Positions 19,092 to 28,328 of a stretch of DNA of 64,000 bases are shown one piece after another. A model generated the notes under the pieces. The model saw only the letters and a program-made list of their open reading frames with translations, was not told the origin of the DNA and did not search any database. This stretch comes from Rubellimicrobium thermophilum DSM 16684 (GTDB lineage: Bacteria; Pseudomonadota; Alphaproteobacteria; Rhodobacterales; Rhodobacteraceae), in NCBI RefSeq assembly GCF_000442315.1, contig NZ_KE557320.1:194127-258126 (forward strand), read 5' to 3'. A program made the position numbers and the translations under genes. How positions within the stretch are numbered: the first letter of the stretch is position 1; each line of letters opens with the position of its first letter.

Positions 19092-19268
19092 CCGCACCAT
19101 CCGGGCCGGACCATCCGGGTTCGCGATCGGCCCCGGCCCTGATCACGGGCCGCAGGGCCGGCAGGCCTCGGCGAAGGGGCCATTTCCAGGCAGGCCGCAT
19201 CATCCGGGGATTTCCAGCCGATCATGCCCGGACGATCCGTGCGGGCGATGGCGGCCCTGCGCCATGGC

Positions 19269-19315
19269 TTGCGTTTCCTGATCATTTTTATAGGAATAAT
19301 TTTTGAAAGGTATTT
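19269..19315 (+). promoter_or_regulatory. AT-rich promoter region of the AraC regulator
   Basis: TTGCGT and TAGGAA spaced by 16 bases (19269-19296) precede the AraC-type gene. They sit in an AT-rich island (about 19279-19315) that stands out in this GC-rich sequence. Since the regulon looks iron-related, an iron-responsive operator (Fur, RirA or Irr type) could overlap it, but I see no clean palindrome. In the same 246-base gap there is a short direct repeat, ACCATCCGGG at 19096 and 19110. Confidence 0.45.
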
Positions 19316-19337
19316 CCGCACAGCTCAGGGAGCGGCG

Positions 19338-20285
19338 ATGGGGTATCCTGCCGAATTCCGCCCGCGCATGCAGGCCAGGACTCGGGCCCTGCGAACGCTG
19401 GAGCCGCTGGCCTTTCAGACCCTGGAAGGGGCCGTCGCCGATGTCTGGGCCGTCCATGGTGAGGCCGGCGGCGGTGGTCACTACATCGCTCCGGATCCGC
19501 GGATCGTGATCTTCCTTGATGACCAGCCGCCGCCGATGGTCCTGCGCGCCGGCTCGCCCGAGGCGGCACCGATCGTGGCTCAGGCGTTCTTCATGCCGGC
19601 CGATCTGCCGATGTGGGCCCGGATGCAGAGCCCCGCCCGGATGACCCATCTCGACATTCACTTCGAGCATGCCGCGCTGGAACGCCGGCTGGCGGCGGGG
19701 CGGCTGCGGGTCGATCTGGCCCGGCCCCGCCTGCTGGCCAGCAACACCTCGCTGGTCGCACTCGGGCGCATGGCCGCAGCCGAGATCCGCAGCCCCCGCG
19801 CAGGACGGATGCTGCTGGACGGTCTGCTGACGGCGGTGCTGGCCGAACTCTTTGCGGCAGGGCCGGTTGTCACCGGCCCTTCCCGGCACGAGGCGACAGG
19901 CCGCCTTGCCCCCTGGCAGATGGCGGCGGTGCGCAGGCTGGTCGAGGAGAACATGGCGCGGCCTGTGTCCGTCGCCGACATGGCCCGGGCCGCCCGTCTC
20001 TCGGAAAGCTGGTTCGCCCATGCCTTTCGTGCCGAAGTCGGCCAGCCGCCGCATCGGTGGCTTGCCGGGCTGCGACTGGAACGGGCCGCCCAGATGATCC
20101 GGGAGGGCGCGCGCCCGCTGGCCGAGGTGGCCCAGATGACGGGTTTTGCCGATCAGTCCCATCTGTCGCGTCGCTTTCGCGCCCATTTCGGGATGACCCC
20201 AACCGATTGGCGGCGCGCACAAGGCCGCAGATCCGAACAAGCCGAAGCAGGATCCTTCAAGACCGGCCGGGAAATCTGGAGTTAA
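19338..20285 (+). CDS. AraC-family transcriptional regulator
   Basis: An AraC/XylS-type activator of 315 residues. The N-terminal half is the effector/dimerisation domain; the C-terminal third has the two helix-turn-helix units (VSVADMARAARLSESWFAHA and PLAEVAQMTGFADQSHLSRR, then FRAHFGMTPTDWRR). I chose ATG 19338 (MGYPAEFRPRM) because GGGAG precedes it and the region upstream is promoter-like. The TonB-dependent receptor starts 37 bases downstream on the same strand. By analogy with PchR and AlcR, which act with a ferric siderophore as effector, I infer that it activates the receptor gene. Confidence 0.9.
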   Translation: MGYPAEFRPRMQARTRALRTLEPLAFQTLEGAVADVWAVHGEAGGGGHYIAPDPRIVIFLDDQPPPMVLRAGSPEAAPIVAQAFFMPADLPMWARMQSPARMTHLDIHFEHAALERRLAAGRLRVDLARPRLLASNTSLVALGRMAAAEIRSPRAGRMLLDGLLTAVLAELFAAGPVVTGPSRHEATGRLAPWQMAAVRRLVEENMARPVSVADMARAARLSESWFAHAFRAEVGQPPHRWLAGLRLERAAQMIREGARPLAEVAQMTGFADQSHLSRRFRAHFGMTPTDWRRAQGRRSEQAEAGSFKTGREIWS

Positions 20286-20322
20286 ACGCTCGGGATTTTT
20301 TCGACTCGAATGGACATCGCCC

Positions 20323-22434
20323 ATGATGCTTTCCCGTCTCCTCCTGCTTGGCAGCAGCGGCCTCGCGCTGATCGCGCCGATGGCCCTGGCCCAGCAGACC
20401 GAAGAAGGCCGCCCGACCTTTCTGGGTGTGATCGATCTGGAGTTCGGCGAGAATCCCACCGCGCCGCTTGAAGGTCCCGTCGCGCGATCCGCGGCCACGA
20501 CCAAGACAGGCACACCCATCGCGGAAACGCCGGTTTCGGTCTCTGTCGTGCCGCGTTCCCTGATCGAGGCGCAGGGGGCCGCCAATCTGGCCGAGGCGCT
20601 GACCTATTCCGCCGGGATCGTGGCCGAGAACTATGGCGGCGATCCCCGCTTTGACAGCCTCTATCTGCGCGGCTTCAACCTCGAGAACGACAAGTTCCTG
20701 GACGGGCTGCGCCTGATGCGTTCGACCCAGTATCCGACCAGCGCGCCCAGCTTCGAGCTCTACGGGATCGAGCGTGTCGAGGTGCTGCGCGGCCCGGCCT
20801 CGGTGCTCTATGGGGCCGGCACCCCGGCGGGTCTGGTGAACCTGGTGCAGAAGCGCGCGCAGGCCGATGGCGATTTCACGGAGCTGGGTTTCGGAGCCGA
20901 CAGCAACGGATCCCTAGCCCTCTATGGCGACATGAACCGCGTCGTGGACGACCGTTTCGCCTATCGGATCACCGGCAAGCTGGGCAATCAGCGCACCGAT
21001 GTGCGGGACATCGACAACGAGCGCGCCTATCTGGCCTTTTCGGCCAGCTATGCCCTGACCGACGCGACCGAGCTGGAGTTCATGGCCAGCCGTCACGACG
21101 ACGCGCCGATCTCGCCCACCGGGGTGCCGAACGGCTTTGTCGGGATCTACGATCTGGACGATCTGCGAGACTTCGACTTTGCCGATCCGTCCGTGAACAG
21201 CAGCGATCGCGCGATGACCACGCTCTCCTTCGGGGTCACGCATGACTTCGGGACCGGCTGGAAGCTGAACGGCACCTTCCGCTACACCGATTTCGACTGG
21301 ACCTATCGGAACATCTACATCTCCGGCAACACCGGTTCGATCGTCCATCGCGGCGTGATCGACCAGGACGAACATTTCGACAGCCTGGCCTTCGACCTGC
21401 GGCTGGCGGGCAGCCTGACCACAGGCGCGATCGATCATGCCCTGACCTTCGGGCTCGATGCCCAGCGGTTCAACGAGCAGGCGACCACGGCCTTCTCCGC
21501 CACGGATGACATCGACTACTCGCGCCCAGCCATGGCGACCTGACCATCGGCGCCCCCTGGTATCTGGCCGACAAGACGGTCGATGCCGAACAATACGGGC
21601 TGTACGGGCTGGACGAGATGGCCTGGGGCCACTGGCGCGCGACGCTGGGCCTGCGGCATGACTGGACCCATCAGTCGGGCGGCAATGCGACGACCTTCGG
21701 GGATACCGATTTCGGGCGCGACGATGAGGCCACGACCGGTCATGCCTCGGTGGGCTATGCCTTCGACAACGGGCCCTTTGTCTATCTGGCCCATGCCACC
21801 TCGTTCCTGCCGCAGATCGGCACCGATGTGGATGGCAATCCGCTGCGCCCGACCCGCGGACGGCAGTGGGAGCTGGGCGCCAAATGGCAGCCTTCGGCTC
21901 TCGAGGGGTTGTTCACCGCCGCGCTCTATGACCTGACCGAATACAACCGCACGACGGTGGTCGGACCGGGTTACCCCGCCCCCGTCGCCCAGACGGGCGA
22001 GGTCAACATCCGCGGTCTGGAACTCGAAGGCGTGGCCGAACTGGGTGCCGGCTGGACGCTCAAGGGCGCCTATACCTTTGCCGACAGCCGCATCAGCGGC
22101 GACAATGACGGCAACGAGCTGGCCAATACACCGCGCCATTCGGCGGCGCTCTGGCTTGCCCATGAGATCCAGGGCGGAATCATGGAGGGGCTCACCCTGT
22201 CGGGGGGGGCTGCGTTACATCGGCGAACGCTGGTCCTCGGATGAGAACACGACCCGGCTCGAGGCTGTCACGCTCCTCGATCTGGGCGCCAGCTATGCCT
22301 GGGACAATGGACTGGAGCTGCAGGTCAACCTGACCAATGCGGCCGACAAGGCCTATGTCTCGGCCGTCGGGTTCAGCTCCAGCTATATCGGCGATGGGCG
22401 GAACCTGCAGGCGAATCTCACCTACCGGTTCTGA
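20323..22434 (+). CDS. TonB-dependent siderophore receptor (two frameshifts, near 21525 and 22205)
   Basis: Outer-membrane beta-barrel receptor for a ferric siderophore, energised by TonB. A signal peptide ends near MALAQ; the plug follows (TGTPIAETPVSVSVVPRS, then YLRGFNLEND and VEVLRGPASVLYGAGTPAGL), then the barrel. The sequence ends in the outer-membrane signature NLTYRF with terminal Phe. Two single-base shifts interrupt the barrel: near 21521-21528 (then ...HGDLTIGAPWYLADK continues) and in the G8 run at 22202-22209 (then GGLRYIGERWSSDENTT continues). Repaired, it is about 703 residues, normal for FhuE/FpvA-like receptors. The ligand is unknown, and no siderophore synthesis genes are nearby. 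Confidence 0.92.
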
Positions 22435-22661
22435 TCCGTGGATCGCGGGCCGCCGCCTGGTCCGGCCGGCGGTCCCGGAAGGCCGGTGACGGGGACAGGG
22501 ACGGAACCGCCATGATCCCCGGCATCGGCCTCGTGACGGGGTGATTTCCCGGCCCGCAGGGGGCTGTTCCGGCCGGCCCCGTTCCGGCAGGAACCCGGCC
22601 CCACCCCCCGGGGTCGGCAGCGGGCATGCAGCGGCGTCCCACAGCGCCGGGGAGGGGGCGG

Positions 22662-23201
22662 CTAATGCCCCTCGAAGGCGCAGAGCGTATGGACCCGATG
22701 GCCGGCGTCCTCGAGCAGCCGCCGCCTGCCCAGGTCGGGCAGATCGACGACAAAGGCACAGCCCACGGCTTCTCCGCCCAGCCGCTCGATGAGGCGCAGT
22801 CCCGCCAGCGCCGTTCCCCCGGTGGCGAGCAGATCGTCCACCAGCAGCACCTTCTCTCCGGGCCGGATCGCATCCTCATGCGCCTCGAGCACGGCAGTGC
22901 CGTATTCGAGATCATAGGCCTGTTCGATGGTGCGGCCCGGCAGCTTGCCCTTCTTGCGCAGCGGCACGAAACCTGCCGAGAGCTGATGCGCCACGGCCCC
23001 GCCGAGGATGAAGCCCCGCGCCTCGAGCCCCGCCACCTTGTCGAAGCGTGTTCCCGCCCAGGGCAGCAAAAGCTGATCCACGGCCATGCGGAATCCCCGC
23101 GCATCGCCGAAGAGGGTTGTCACGTCGCGGAACAGGATCCCCGGCCGGGGAAAGTCGGGGATCGTGCGGATATAGTCCTTTACGGTAAAGGCCTGGGTCA
23201 C
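22662..23201 (-). CDS. apt: Adenine phosphoribosyltransferase
   Basis: Converts adenine and PRPP to AMP. The 179-residue sequence shows the family opening [20 protein letters not shown], the region [17 protein letters not shown], and the PRPP-binding loop [16 protein letters not shown]. It is the last gene of mtnP-DUF2927-apt, with ATGA overlap to the preceding gene. With MtnP, which releases adenine from methylthioadenosine, it closes an adenine salvage route. Confidence 0.97.
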   Translation of the reverse strand: MTQAFTVKDYIRTIPDFPRPGILFRDVTTLFGDARGFRMAVDQLLLPWAGTRFDKVAGLEARGFILGGAVAHQLSAGFVPLRKKGKLPGRTIEQAYDLEYGTAVLEAHEDAIRPGEKVLLVDDLLATGGTALAGLRLIERLGGEAVGCAFVVDLPDLGRRRLLEDAGHRVHTLCAFEGH

Positions 23202-23884
23202 GGGGAACCTCCCGGATAGTGGCGGCGCAGGGCCTCGCGGTCCTGCGGGCCGAGATGGGCGACGCTGTTGCTGTCCTCGGCAAGGACAGACAGGCTGTCA
23301 TAGAGAGGGTTGCGGATATCCGTCATCAGTCCCATCGCCTGGGTCAGTTCCTCGAGCATGATGGGCAGGATGTCGGCGGGGGGGATTGTCTCAGCCATCA
23401 CGATCGCGGCAGAGGTCAGAGCCATGCGATCATCCCACCAGATGGTGACGAGCGCAGCCTCGATCGGCGAGCCATCCACGCCCTCGATGCCGGTGCCGGT
23501 GATCAGCCCTCCCTCCGGCACGCGCGGCAGATGCACGGTGATGTCGGCCGCCGCGGCCGCCGCGACGCGGCGCAGGCGCAGCGCGGCACCGACGCTGTTG
23601 ATCTCGGCGATGGCATGATCGAGAGCGACGGACATCCGCCGTGCCGTGCCTTGAGGATAGCCGGGGGGCGGGTCGAGCAGCGCCACGCGCAGATCGATGG
23701 CCTTTTCGGGCGGCCAGCGGACGGGGTCGAGCGTGCAGGGCCCGCCAGGCAGCGCCCGGCAGGAGACCAGGCGATAGAAATCCTCGCCCGAAAGCTTGCC
23801 TGTGGTGGCCAGCCAGTCGGCCTGCTGGGCAGGGGCCTCCGTCGCGAGAAGGCCGGCGAGGATCAGGGCGGCCCTGCGGCTCAC
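23198..23884 (-). CDS. DUF2927 exported protein of unknown function
   Basis: A 228-residue protein with an N-terminal signal peptide ([19 protein letters not shown]) and a DUF2927-like domain ending in the conserved [20 protein letters not shown], typical of Rhodobacterales. Two cysteines ([11 protein letters not shown]) might form a disulfide outside the cytoplasm. The fold resembles a metal-independent metzincin-like or peptidase-like shape only by vague similarity; I see no HExxH. It overlaps both neighbours by 4 bases, so it is co-translated with two cytoplasmic purine-salvage enzymes, an odd partnership for a secreted protein. Confidence 0.75.
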   Translation of the reverse strand: MSRRAALILAGLLATEAPAQQADWLATTGKLSGEDFYRLVSCRALPGGPCTLDPVRWPPEKAIDLRVALLDPPPGYPQGTARRMSVALDHAIAEINSVGAALRLRRVAAAAAADITVHLPRVPEGGLITGTGIEGVDGSPIEAALVTIWWDDRMALTSAAIVMAETIPPADILPIMLEELTQAMGLMTDIRNPLYDSLSVLAEDSNSVAHLGPQDREALRRHYPGGSP

Positions 23885-24735
23885 AGGACGCGGCCGGCGA
23901 TGGAGCGCAAGCGCGCCACGAGGGCGGGGTCGCGGGCCTCGGGCGCCGTGACCACGGCGTGATCGAGTGCGCGGTCGCAGCCATGCGGACAGGGATGCGG
24001 GGTCAGCTGCGCGGGCATCCGCATGGCGAGGGTCCGCCCGGCTTCGGCATTGGCCGCCAGCACCGCCAGGACGGCGGCCACATCGACTGCCCCTTCGCCC
24101 TCCCGCCAGGCGTCATAGTCCGTCACCATCGCCACGGTCGCGTAGCAGAGCTCGGCCTCCCGGGCGAGGCGGGCCTCGGGGAGCATCGTCATGCCGACCA
24201 CGTCGCAACCGAGACTGCGCCAGAGGCGCGATTCGGCGCGGCTGTTGAATTGCGGCCCCTCGATGCAGAGATAGGTGCCGCCCTCATGGACCGTGGCGCC
24301 CGTTTCGCGTGCGGCGGCGGCCGCCAGGGCCGACAGGCGGGCGCAGGTGGGATGGGCCAGGCTGACATGGGCCACGCAGCCCGTCCCGAAGAAGGAGGAC
24401 GGCCGCCCCGTCGTGCGGTCCACAACCTGATCGACAACCACCAGATGGCCGGGGGCCATCTCCTCGCGGAAGGATCCGACGGCCGAGATCGACAGCACAT
24501 CCGTCACGCCCAGCGCCTTGAGGGCGGCGATGTTCGCGCGTGCCGGCAGCTCTCCCGGCGCGATGCGGTGGCCGCGCCCGTGCCGGGGCAGAAAGCTCAC
24601 CGGCAGGCCGCCTAGCCGTCCCGTGAGGATGGCATCCGAAGGGCGGCCCCAGGGCGTGTCGATCGCGCGCCATTCCGCCCCTTCGAGCGGCAGGCCGTAG
24701 AGCCCCGATCCGCCGATCAGTCCGAGATGCATCAT
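23881..24735 (-). CDS. mtnP: S-methyl-5'-thioadenosine phosphorylase
   Basis: Phosphorolyses methylthioadenosine, a by-product of polyamine synthesis, to adenine and methylthioribose 1-phosphate. It starts MHLGLIGGSGLYGLP, the standard MTAP opening (the first of two Met codons is the annotated start). It carries LPRHGRGHRIAPGELPARAN for phosphate and ribose binding, and LCIEGPQFNSRAESRLWR and GMTMLPEARLAREAELCYA for the base. The 284 residues match the family. It is the first gene of the operon with DUF2927 and apt. Confidence 0.96.
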   Translation of the reverse strand: MMHLGLIGGSGLYGLPLEGAEWRAIDTPWGRPSDAILTGRLGGLPVSFLPRHGRGHRIAPGELPARANIAALKALGVTDVLSISAVGSFREEMAPGHLVVVDQVVDRTTGRPSSFFGTGCVAHVSLAHPTCARLSALAAAAARETGATVHEGGTYLCIEGPQFNSRAESRLWRSLGCDVVGMTMLPEARLAREAELCYATVAMVTDYDAWREGEGAVDVAAVLAVLAANAEAGRTLAMRMPAQLTPHPCPHGCDRALDHAVVTAPEARDPALVARLRSIAGRVL

Positions 24736-24875
24736 GAGGAAGGCCTCCGCGAATCCGCTCCGAACCTGCCGCGCGCCGCGCCAGCGTGCAACATCCCGGC
24801 CATGCGCTCCTTGTCCGGCGCATGCGCCCGTGCCATGGTCTGCCCATCCCCGGGCCGGAGAAGCGGGAGGGTTCC

Positions 24876-25232
24876 ATGTCCATCCAGACCTACGGCGGAA
24901 GCTGCCAGTGCGGGGCGGTCCGGTTCTCTGCCGATCTCGATCTTGACCGCTCGGTGATCTGCAACTGCTCGCGTTGCCGGCGGATGGGGTTCGTCCTGGC
25001 CTTCGCCCCGATCGCCGCCTTCCGCCTCGAATCGGGCGAGGATGCGACGACGGAATACCGCTTCAACCGCGGCGTCATCGCCCATCGCTTCTGTCGGGTT
25101 TGCGGGGTGGAGGCCTATGCGACGGGCCAGGGGCCGGACGGCACGCCCATGGTGGCCGTCAATGTCAACTGTCTGGATGGCGTGGATCCGCGTGCCCTGA
25201 CCCCCGGCTTCTACGACGGGGCCAGCGTCTGA
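24876..25232 (+). CDS. GFA (CENP-V) family zinc protein
   Basis: A 118-residue protein of the glutathione-dependent formaldehyde-activating (GFA/CENP-V) fold, which binds zinc through cysteines. The cysteine sets are visible: GSCQCGAVRF, CNCSRC and RFCRVCGVEA. Members act in glutathione conjugation, but most small homologues have no proven reaction. The start at 24876 (MSIQTYGG) follows GGGAGGG. The gene is divergent from mtnP and convergent with the flavin reductase, only 6 bases away. Confidence 0.88.
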   Translation: MSIQTYGGSCQCGAVRFSADLDLDRSVICNCSRCRRMGFVLAFAPIAAFRLESGEDATTEYRFNRGVIAHRFCRVCGVEAYATGQGPDGTPMVAVNVNCLDGVDPRALTPGFYDGASV

Positions 25233-25238
25233 GCCCGT

Positions 25239-25838
25239 TCAGCGCGGCCGGTCCATGGCAAAGATGTCGCGTATCACGGCGTAATCGCGGTAGCCCAGGC
25301 GCGCCACAGGGCTGTAGCGCGTGACGTCGAAACGGCCCTCCACCAGGCAGTCGTCACGCAGATGCACCCCCGTCACCGCGCCGAGCACGAGCCAGTTGGC
25401 CTCTCCCGCCAGCCGCAGGATCCGCGTGAGACGGCATTCGAGTGCGGCAGGCGCCCCGGCCACGCGGGGACAGTCGATGGTCTCGCAGCGGACCTTGGAG
25501 AGGCCGACGGCCTCGAACTCGTCCGTGCCGGCGGGCCAGTGGGCCGAGCTGGCATTCATCGCCTCGCGCTGGTCCCAGCCCACGATGTTGACGCAGAAGA
25601 CCCCGGTCTCGCGGATGGCGCGCAGGCTGTCCTTGGGGTTTCCATCGGGCTTGAAGCCGTTCGAGGCGAACATGACCTGCGGCGGCTCGGCTGCGACGGC
25701 ATTGAAGAAGGAATAGGGGGCCAGATTGTCGCGCCCCGCCCCGTCGCGGGTCGAGATCCAGCCGATCGGGCGGGGGCTCACGATGGCGTGAAAGGGGCTG
25801 TGGGGCAGGCCATGGCCTTCGGCCGGGCGATAGAACAT
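25239..25838 (-). CDS. Flavin reductase-like FMN-binding protein
   Basis: Belongs to the flavin reductase-like (split beta-barrel, NTAB/DIM6) family that binds FMN, with 199 residues. Family features are HAIVSPRPIGWISTRDGAG near residue 17, then YSFFNAVAAEPPQVMF and FCVNIVGWDQREAMNASS. I prefer ATG 25838 (MFYRPAEG), where the family begins; an upstream in-frame ATG at 25895 adds a segment without similarity. The reaction cannot be predicted, and no oxygenase partner is next to it. Confidence 0.87.
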   Translation of the reverse strand: MFYRPAEGHGLPHSPFHAIVSPRPIGWISTRDGAGRDNLAPYSFFNAVAAEPPQVMFASNGFKPDGNPKDSLRAIRETGVFCVNIVGWDQREAMNASSAHWPAGTDEFEAVGLSKVRCETIDCPRVAGAPAALECRLTRILRLAGEANWLVLGAVTGVHLRDDCLVEGRFDVTRYSPVARLGYRDYAVIRDIFAMDRPR

Positions 25839-25942
25839 GGGTCGGGTCCTTGACTGCGAGGCGCTGAAGAAGGCGTTGACTGCCGCGCCGCCCATGATAC
25901 GGGCCGCGCGCGCCTCCGCCAGAGGGGGCGGGAGGGGCGGGC

Positions 25943-26443
25943 ATGACGGTCATCGAACAGGAAACGGCCGCAGACCACGATGCTGTCGAGGCCTTGCTCG
26001 ACCTGTGCTTTGCCCCGGGGCGCGAGGCCCTGTCCTCCTATCGTCTGCGCGACGGGGTGGCTCCTGTGGCGGCGCTGTGCCTCGTCGCGCGCGAGGAGGA
26101 TGGATCGCTGGCCGGCGCGATCCGCAACTGGCCCGTGCGCATCCTGTCGCCGGGGGGAAAGAAATGGGCGCTGCTGCTTGGTCCTGTCGCCGTCCATCCG
26201 ACGCGTCAGGGCGAAGGGCTGGGCGCAGCGCTGATCCTGCGCGCGCTCGAGGGGGCACGCAGAGACGGGTGGAGCCGGGTGCTCCTTGTGGGCGATCTGC
26301 CTTATTACCGCCGCTTCGGCTTCCGCCGGCTGGAAGGGGTGGAGATGCCCCCTCCCACCAATCCCGACCGGATCCTGGGTCTGGCGCTGCGCGAAGGCGC
26401 CTGGGACGGGGTGACGGGCCGGGTCGTCCGCGCGCCCGGCTGA
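25943..26443 (+). CDS. GNAT acetyltransferase (YhbS-like)
   Basis: A 166-residue GCN5-type N-acetyltransferase resembling E. coli YhbS. The acetyl-CoA segment is LGPVAVHPTRQGEGLGAALI near residues 75-95, followed by GDLPYYRRFGFRRLEG, the typical YYRRFGF of this subgroup. The substrate is unknown. It stands just upstream of the nucleoside salvage operon but has its own stop 65 bases before cdd, so membership in that operon is uncertain. Confidence 0.9.
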   Translation: MTVIEQETAADHDAVEALLDLCFAPGREALSSYRLRDGVAPVAALCLVAREEDGSLAGAIRNWPVRILSPGGKKWALLLGPVAVHPTRQGEGLGAALILRALEGARRDGWSRVLLVGDLPYYRRFGFRRLEGVEMPPPTNPDRILGLALREGAWDGVTGRVVRAPG

Positions 26444-26507
26444 TCCGTCCCGCTTGCAGACGGCGACGGCGGGCGGCACTCTGACCGCGACGGATCGAGG
26501 AGGCGGC

Positions 26508-26897
26508 ATGGATCTGGTGGCAGAGGCTGCGGCCGTGCGGGAGAGGGCCTATGCGCCCTATTCGGGGTTCAAGGTTGGTGCAGCGATCCGGGCCGAGGGG
26601 GGACGCATCCATCTGGGCGTCAATGTCGAGAATGCGGCCTATCCCGAAGGCACCTGTGCCGAGGCTGGGGCCATCGCGGCGATGATTGCGGCGGGCGATT
26701 CGCGCATCGCCGAAATTGCCGTGATCGCCGATGCGCCCCGTCCCGTCCCCCCTTGCGGCGGCTGCCGCCAGAAACTGGCCGAATTCGCCGGCCCCGAGGT
26801 GCGAGTGACGCTGGCCACCACGCGCGGGGCACGGCTCGAGACGACGGTGGGCGCGCTGCTGCCTGGTGCCTTCCTTGCTGCGGATATGGAACGGTGA
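26508..26897 (+). CDS. cdd: Cytidine deaminase
   Basis: Deaminates cytidine and deoxycytidine to uridine and deoxyuridine. It is the short tetrameric type (129 residues) with zinc ligands Cys50, Cys83 and Cys86 and catalytic Glu52 (GTCAEAGAI and PPCGGCRQK). The start at 26508 (MDLVAEAAAV) follows GAGGAGG. It is the first gene of the operon cdd-deoA-deoB-add-upp, and its TGA overlaps the GTG start of deoA. Confidence 0.96.
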   Translation: MDLVAEAAAVRERAYAPYSGFKVGAAIRAEGGRIHLGVNVENAAYPEGTCAEAGAIAAMIAAGDSRIAEIAVIADAPRPVPPCGGCRQKLAEFAGPEVRVTLATTRGARLETTVGALLPGAFLAADMER

Positions 26898-28210
26898 AGG
26901 TCGCCAGCCCCGATGCCCGGACCGTCAATGCCCGCCTTCGCCGGGGCGAGGAACCCTCGGCCGAGGAGCTGGCCTGGTTTGCGAGAGGCCTCGCCTCGGG
27001 CGAGGTGACGGATGCCCAGGCCGGGGCCTTTGCGATGGGGATCTGCCTGCGCGGCCTGTCCGAGGCCGGGCGCGTCGCCCTCACGCTCGCCATGCGCGAT
27101 TCGGGTCATGTGCTGCGCTGGGATCTCGACCGCCCGGTGCTCGACAAGCATTCGACCGGCGGTCTGGGCGATGCCGTGTCGCTGATCCTCGCCCCCGCGC
27201 TGGCCGCCTGCGGGGTGGCGGTGCCGATGATCTCGGGCCGGGGCCTGGGGCATACGGGCGGCACACTCGACAAGATGGAGGCCATCCCCGGCGTCGAGCC
27301 GAAGGTCTCCGAGGAGGCGCTGCGCCGCATCGTGGCCGAGGCGGGATGCGCCATCGTCGGCGCAACGGCCGAGATCGCCCCCGCCGATCGCCGTCTCTAT
27401 GCCATCCGCGACGTGACGGGCACCGTCGAATCGATCGATCTGATCACGGCCTCCATCCTGTCCAAGAAGCTGGCGGCCGGCCTTCAGGGCCTAGTCCTTG
27501 ACGTCAAGGCCGGATCGGGCGCCTTCATGAAGACCGACGCCGAGGCGATGGCGCTGGCGCGCAGCCTCGTGGACACGGCAAGGGGTGCGGGCTGTCCGAC
27601 GGCCGCCTTCGTCACCGACATGGACGAGCCGCTCTGCTCCGCGCTCGGCAATGCGGTGGAGGTGGCGCTCTGCCTGCGCGTGATGGAGGGCGACCGCCTG
27701 GCCGCGCCGCGCCTGCATGACCTGACCGTCGCGCTGGGAGGGCGGCTGCTGGCCCTTGCCGGCGAGGAGGAGGGCGAGGGCGAGGAGCGCATCGCCCATG
27801 CCATCGCCTCGGGCGCGGCGATGGAGCGCTTTGCCCGGATGGTCGCCCTGATGGGCGGGCCGGCCGACATCGCGCAGGGCTGGCGCGACCGTCTTCCCCG
27901 TGCCCCGGTCGTCCGCCCGGTTCCCGCCCCGGAGGCCGGCCATGTCGCCGCCTTCGACGGCGAGGCGCTGGGCCTCGCGGTGGTCCGCCTCGGCGCCGGC
28001 CGCATGAAGGAGACGGACAGCGTGGATCCGGCCGCAGGTCTGACGGAGGTCGTCTCCCTCGGCGCCTCTGTCGAACGCGGCGACCCGCTCGCCCTCGTCC
28101 ATGCCCGCGACGAGGCCTCTGCGGCCCGCGCCGTGGCCGAGGTGCAGGCGGCGATCCGCATCGGCGGGCGGCCCTGCCCTGGGCCGCTCATCCGCGCCCG
28201 GATCGGCTGA
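26894..28210 (+). CDS. deoA: Thymidine phosphorylase
   Basis: Phosphorolyses thymidine and deoxyuridine to the base and deoxyribose 1-phosphate. I place the start at GTG 26894, which overlaps the cdd stop (GTGA) and gives 438 residues, close to the usual 440; no ATG fits better. Signatures: the glycosyltransferase motif LDKHSTGGLGDAVSL near residue 82, SGRGLGHTGGTLDKMEAIPG, and KKLAAGLQGLVLDVKAGSGAFM. DeoB, downstream, handles its sugar phosphate product. Confidence 0.96.
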   Translation: MKVASPDARTVNARLRRGEEPSAEELAWFARGLASGEVTDAQAGAFAMGICLRGLSEAGRVALTLAMRDSGHVLRWDLDRPVLDKHSTGGLGDAVSLILAPALAACGVAVPMISGRGLGHTGGTLDKMEAIPGVEPKVSEEALRRIVAEAGCAIVGATAEIAPADRRLYAIRDVTGTVESIDLITASILSKKLAAGLQGLVLDVKAGSGAFMKTDAEAMALARSLVDTARGAGCPTAAFVTDMDEPLCSALGNAVEVALCLRVMEGDRLAAPRLHDLTVALGGRLLALAGEEEGEGEERIAHAIASGAAMERFARMVALMGGPADIAQGWRDRLPRAPVVRPVPAPEAGHVAAFDGEALGLAVVRLGAGRMKETDSVDPAAGLTEVVSLGASVERGDPLALVHARDEASAARAVAEVQAAIRIGGRPCPGPLIRARIG

Positions 28211-28217
28211 GCCGGGC

Positions 28218-28246
28218 TTGGCGGGCCCTTCCGCCTGCGCTAGGAC
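28218..28246 (+). promoter_or_regulatory. Candidate internal promoter upstream of deoB
   Basis: TTGGCG and TAGGAC separated by 17 bases lie in the 118-base gap between deoA and deoB, the only sizeable gap in the salvage operon. This could allow deoB-add-upp expression separate from cdd-deoA. Confidence 0.4.
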
Positions 28247-28328
28247 CACCCGAACGCGAAGGAGAGGGAACGGCGATGGCGGCACGGGCCGGGCCATGCA
28301 GACCCGCGGGCGGCGGAAGGGCAGGGCG

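Noticed and set aside
19096-19119. Direct repeat of ACCATCCGGG upstream of the AraC gene
   Set aside because: Two short copies in a GC-rich region; too little to call an operator.
22435-22661. GC-rich convergent gap between the siderophore receptor and apt, checked for a terminator
   Set aside because: Several short GC palindromes but no hairpin followed by a T-run on either strand.
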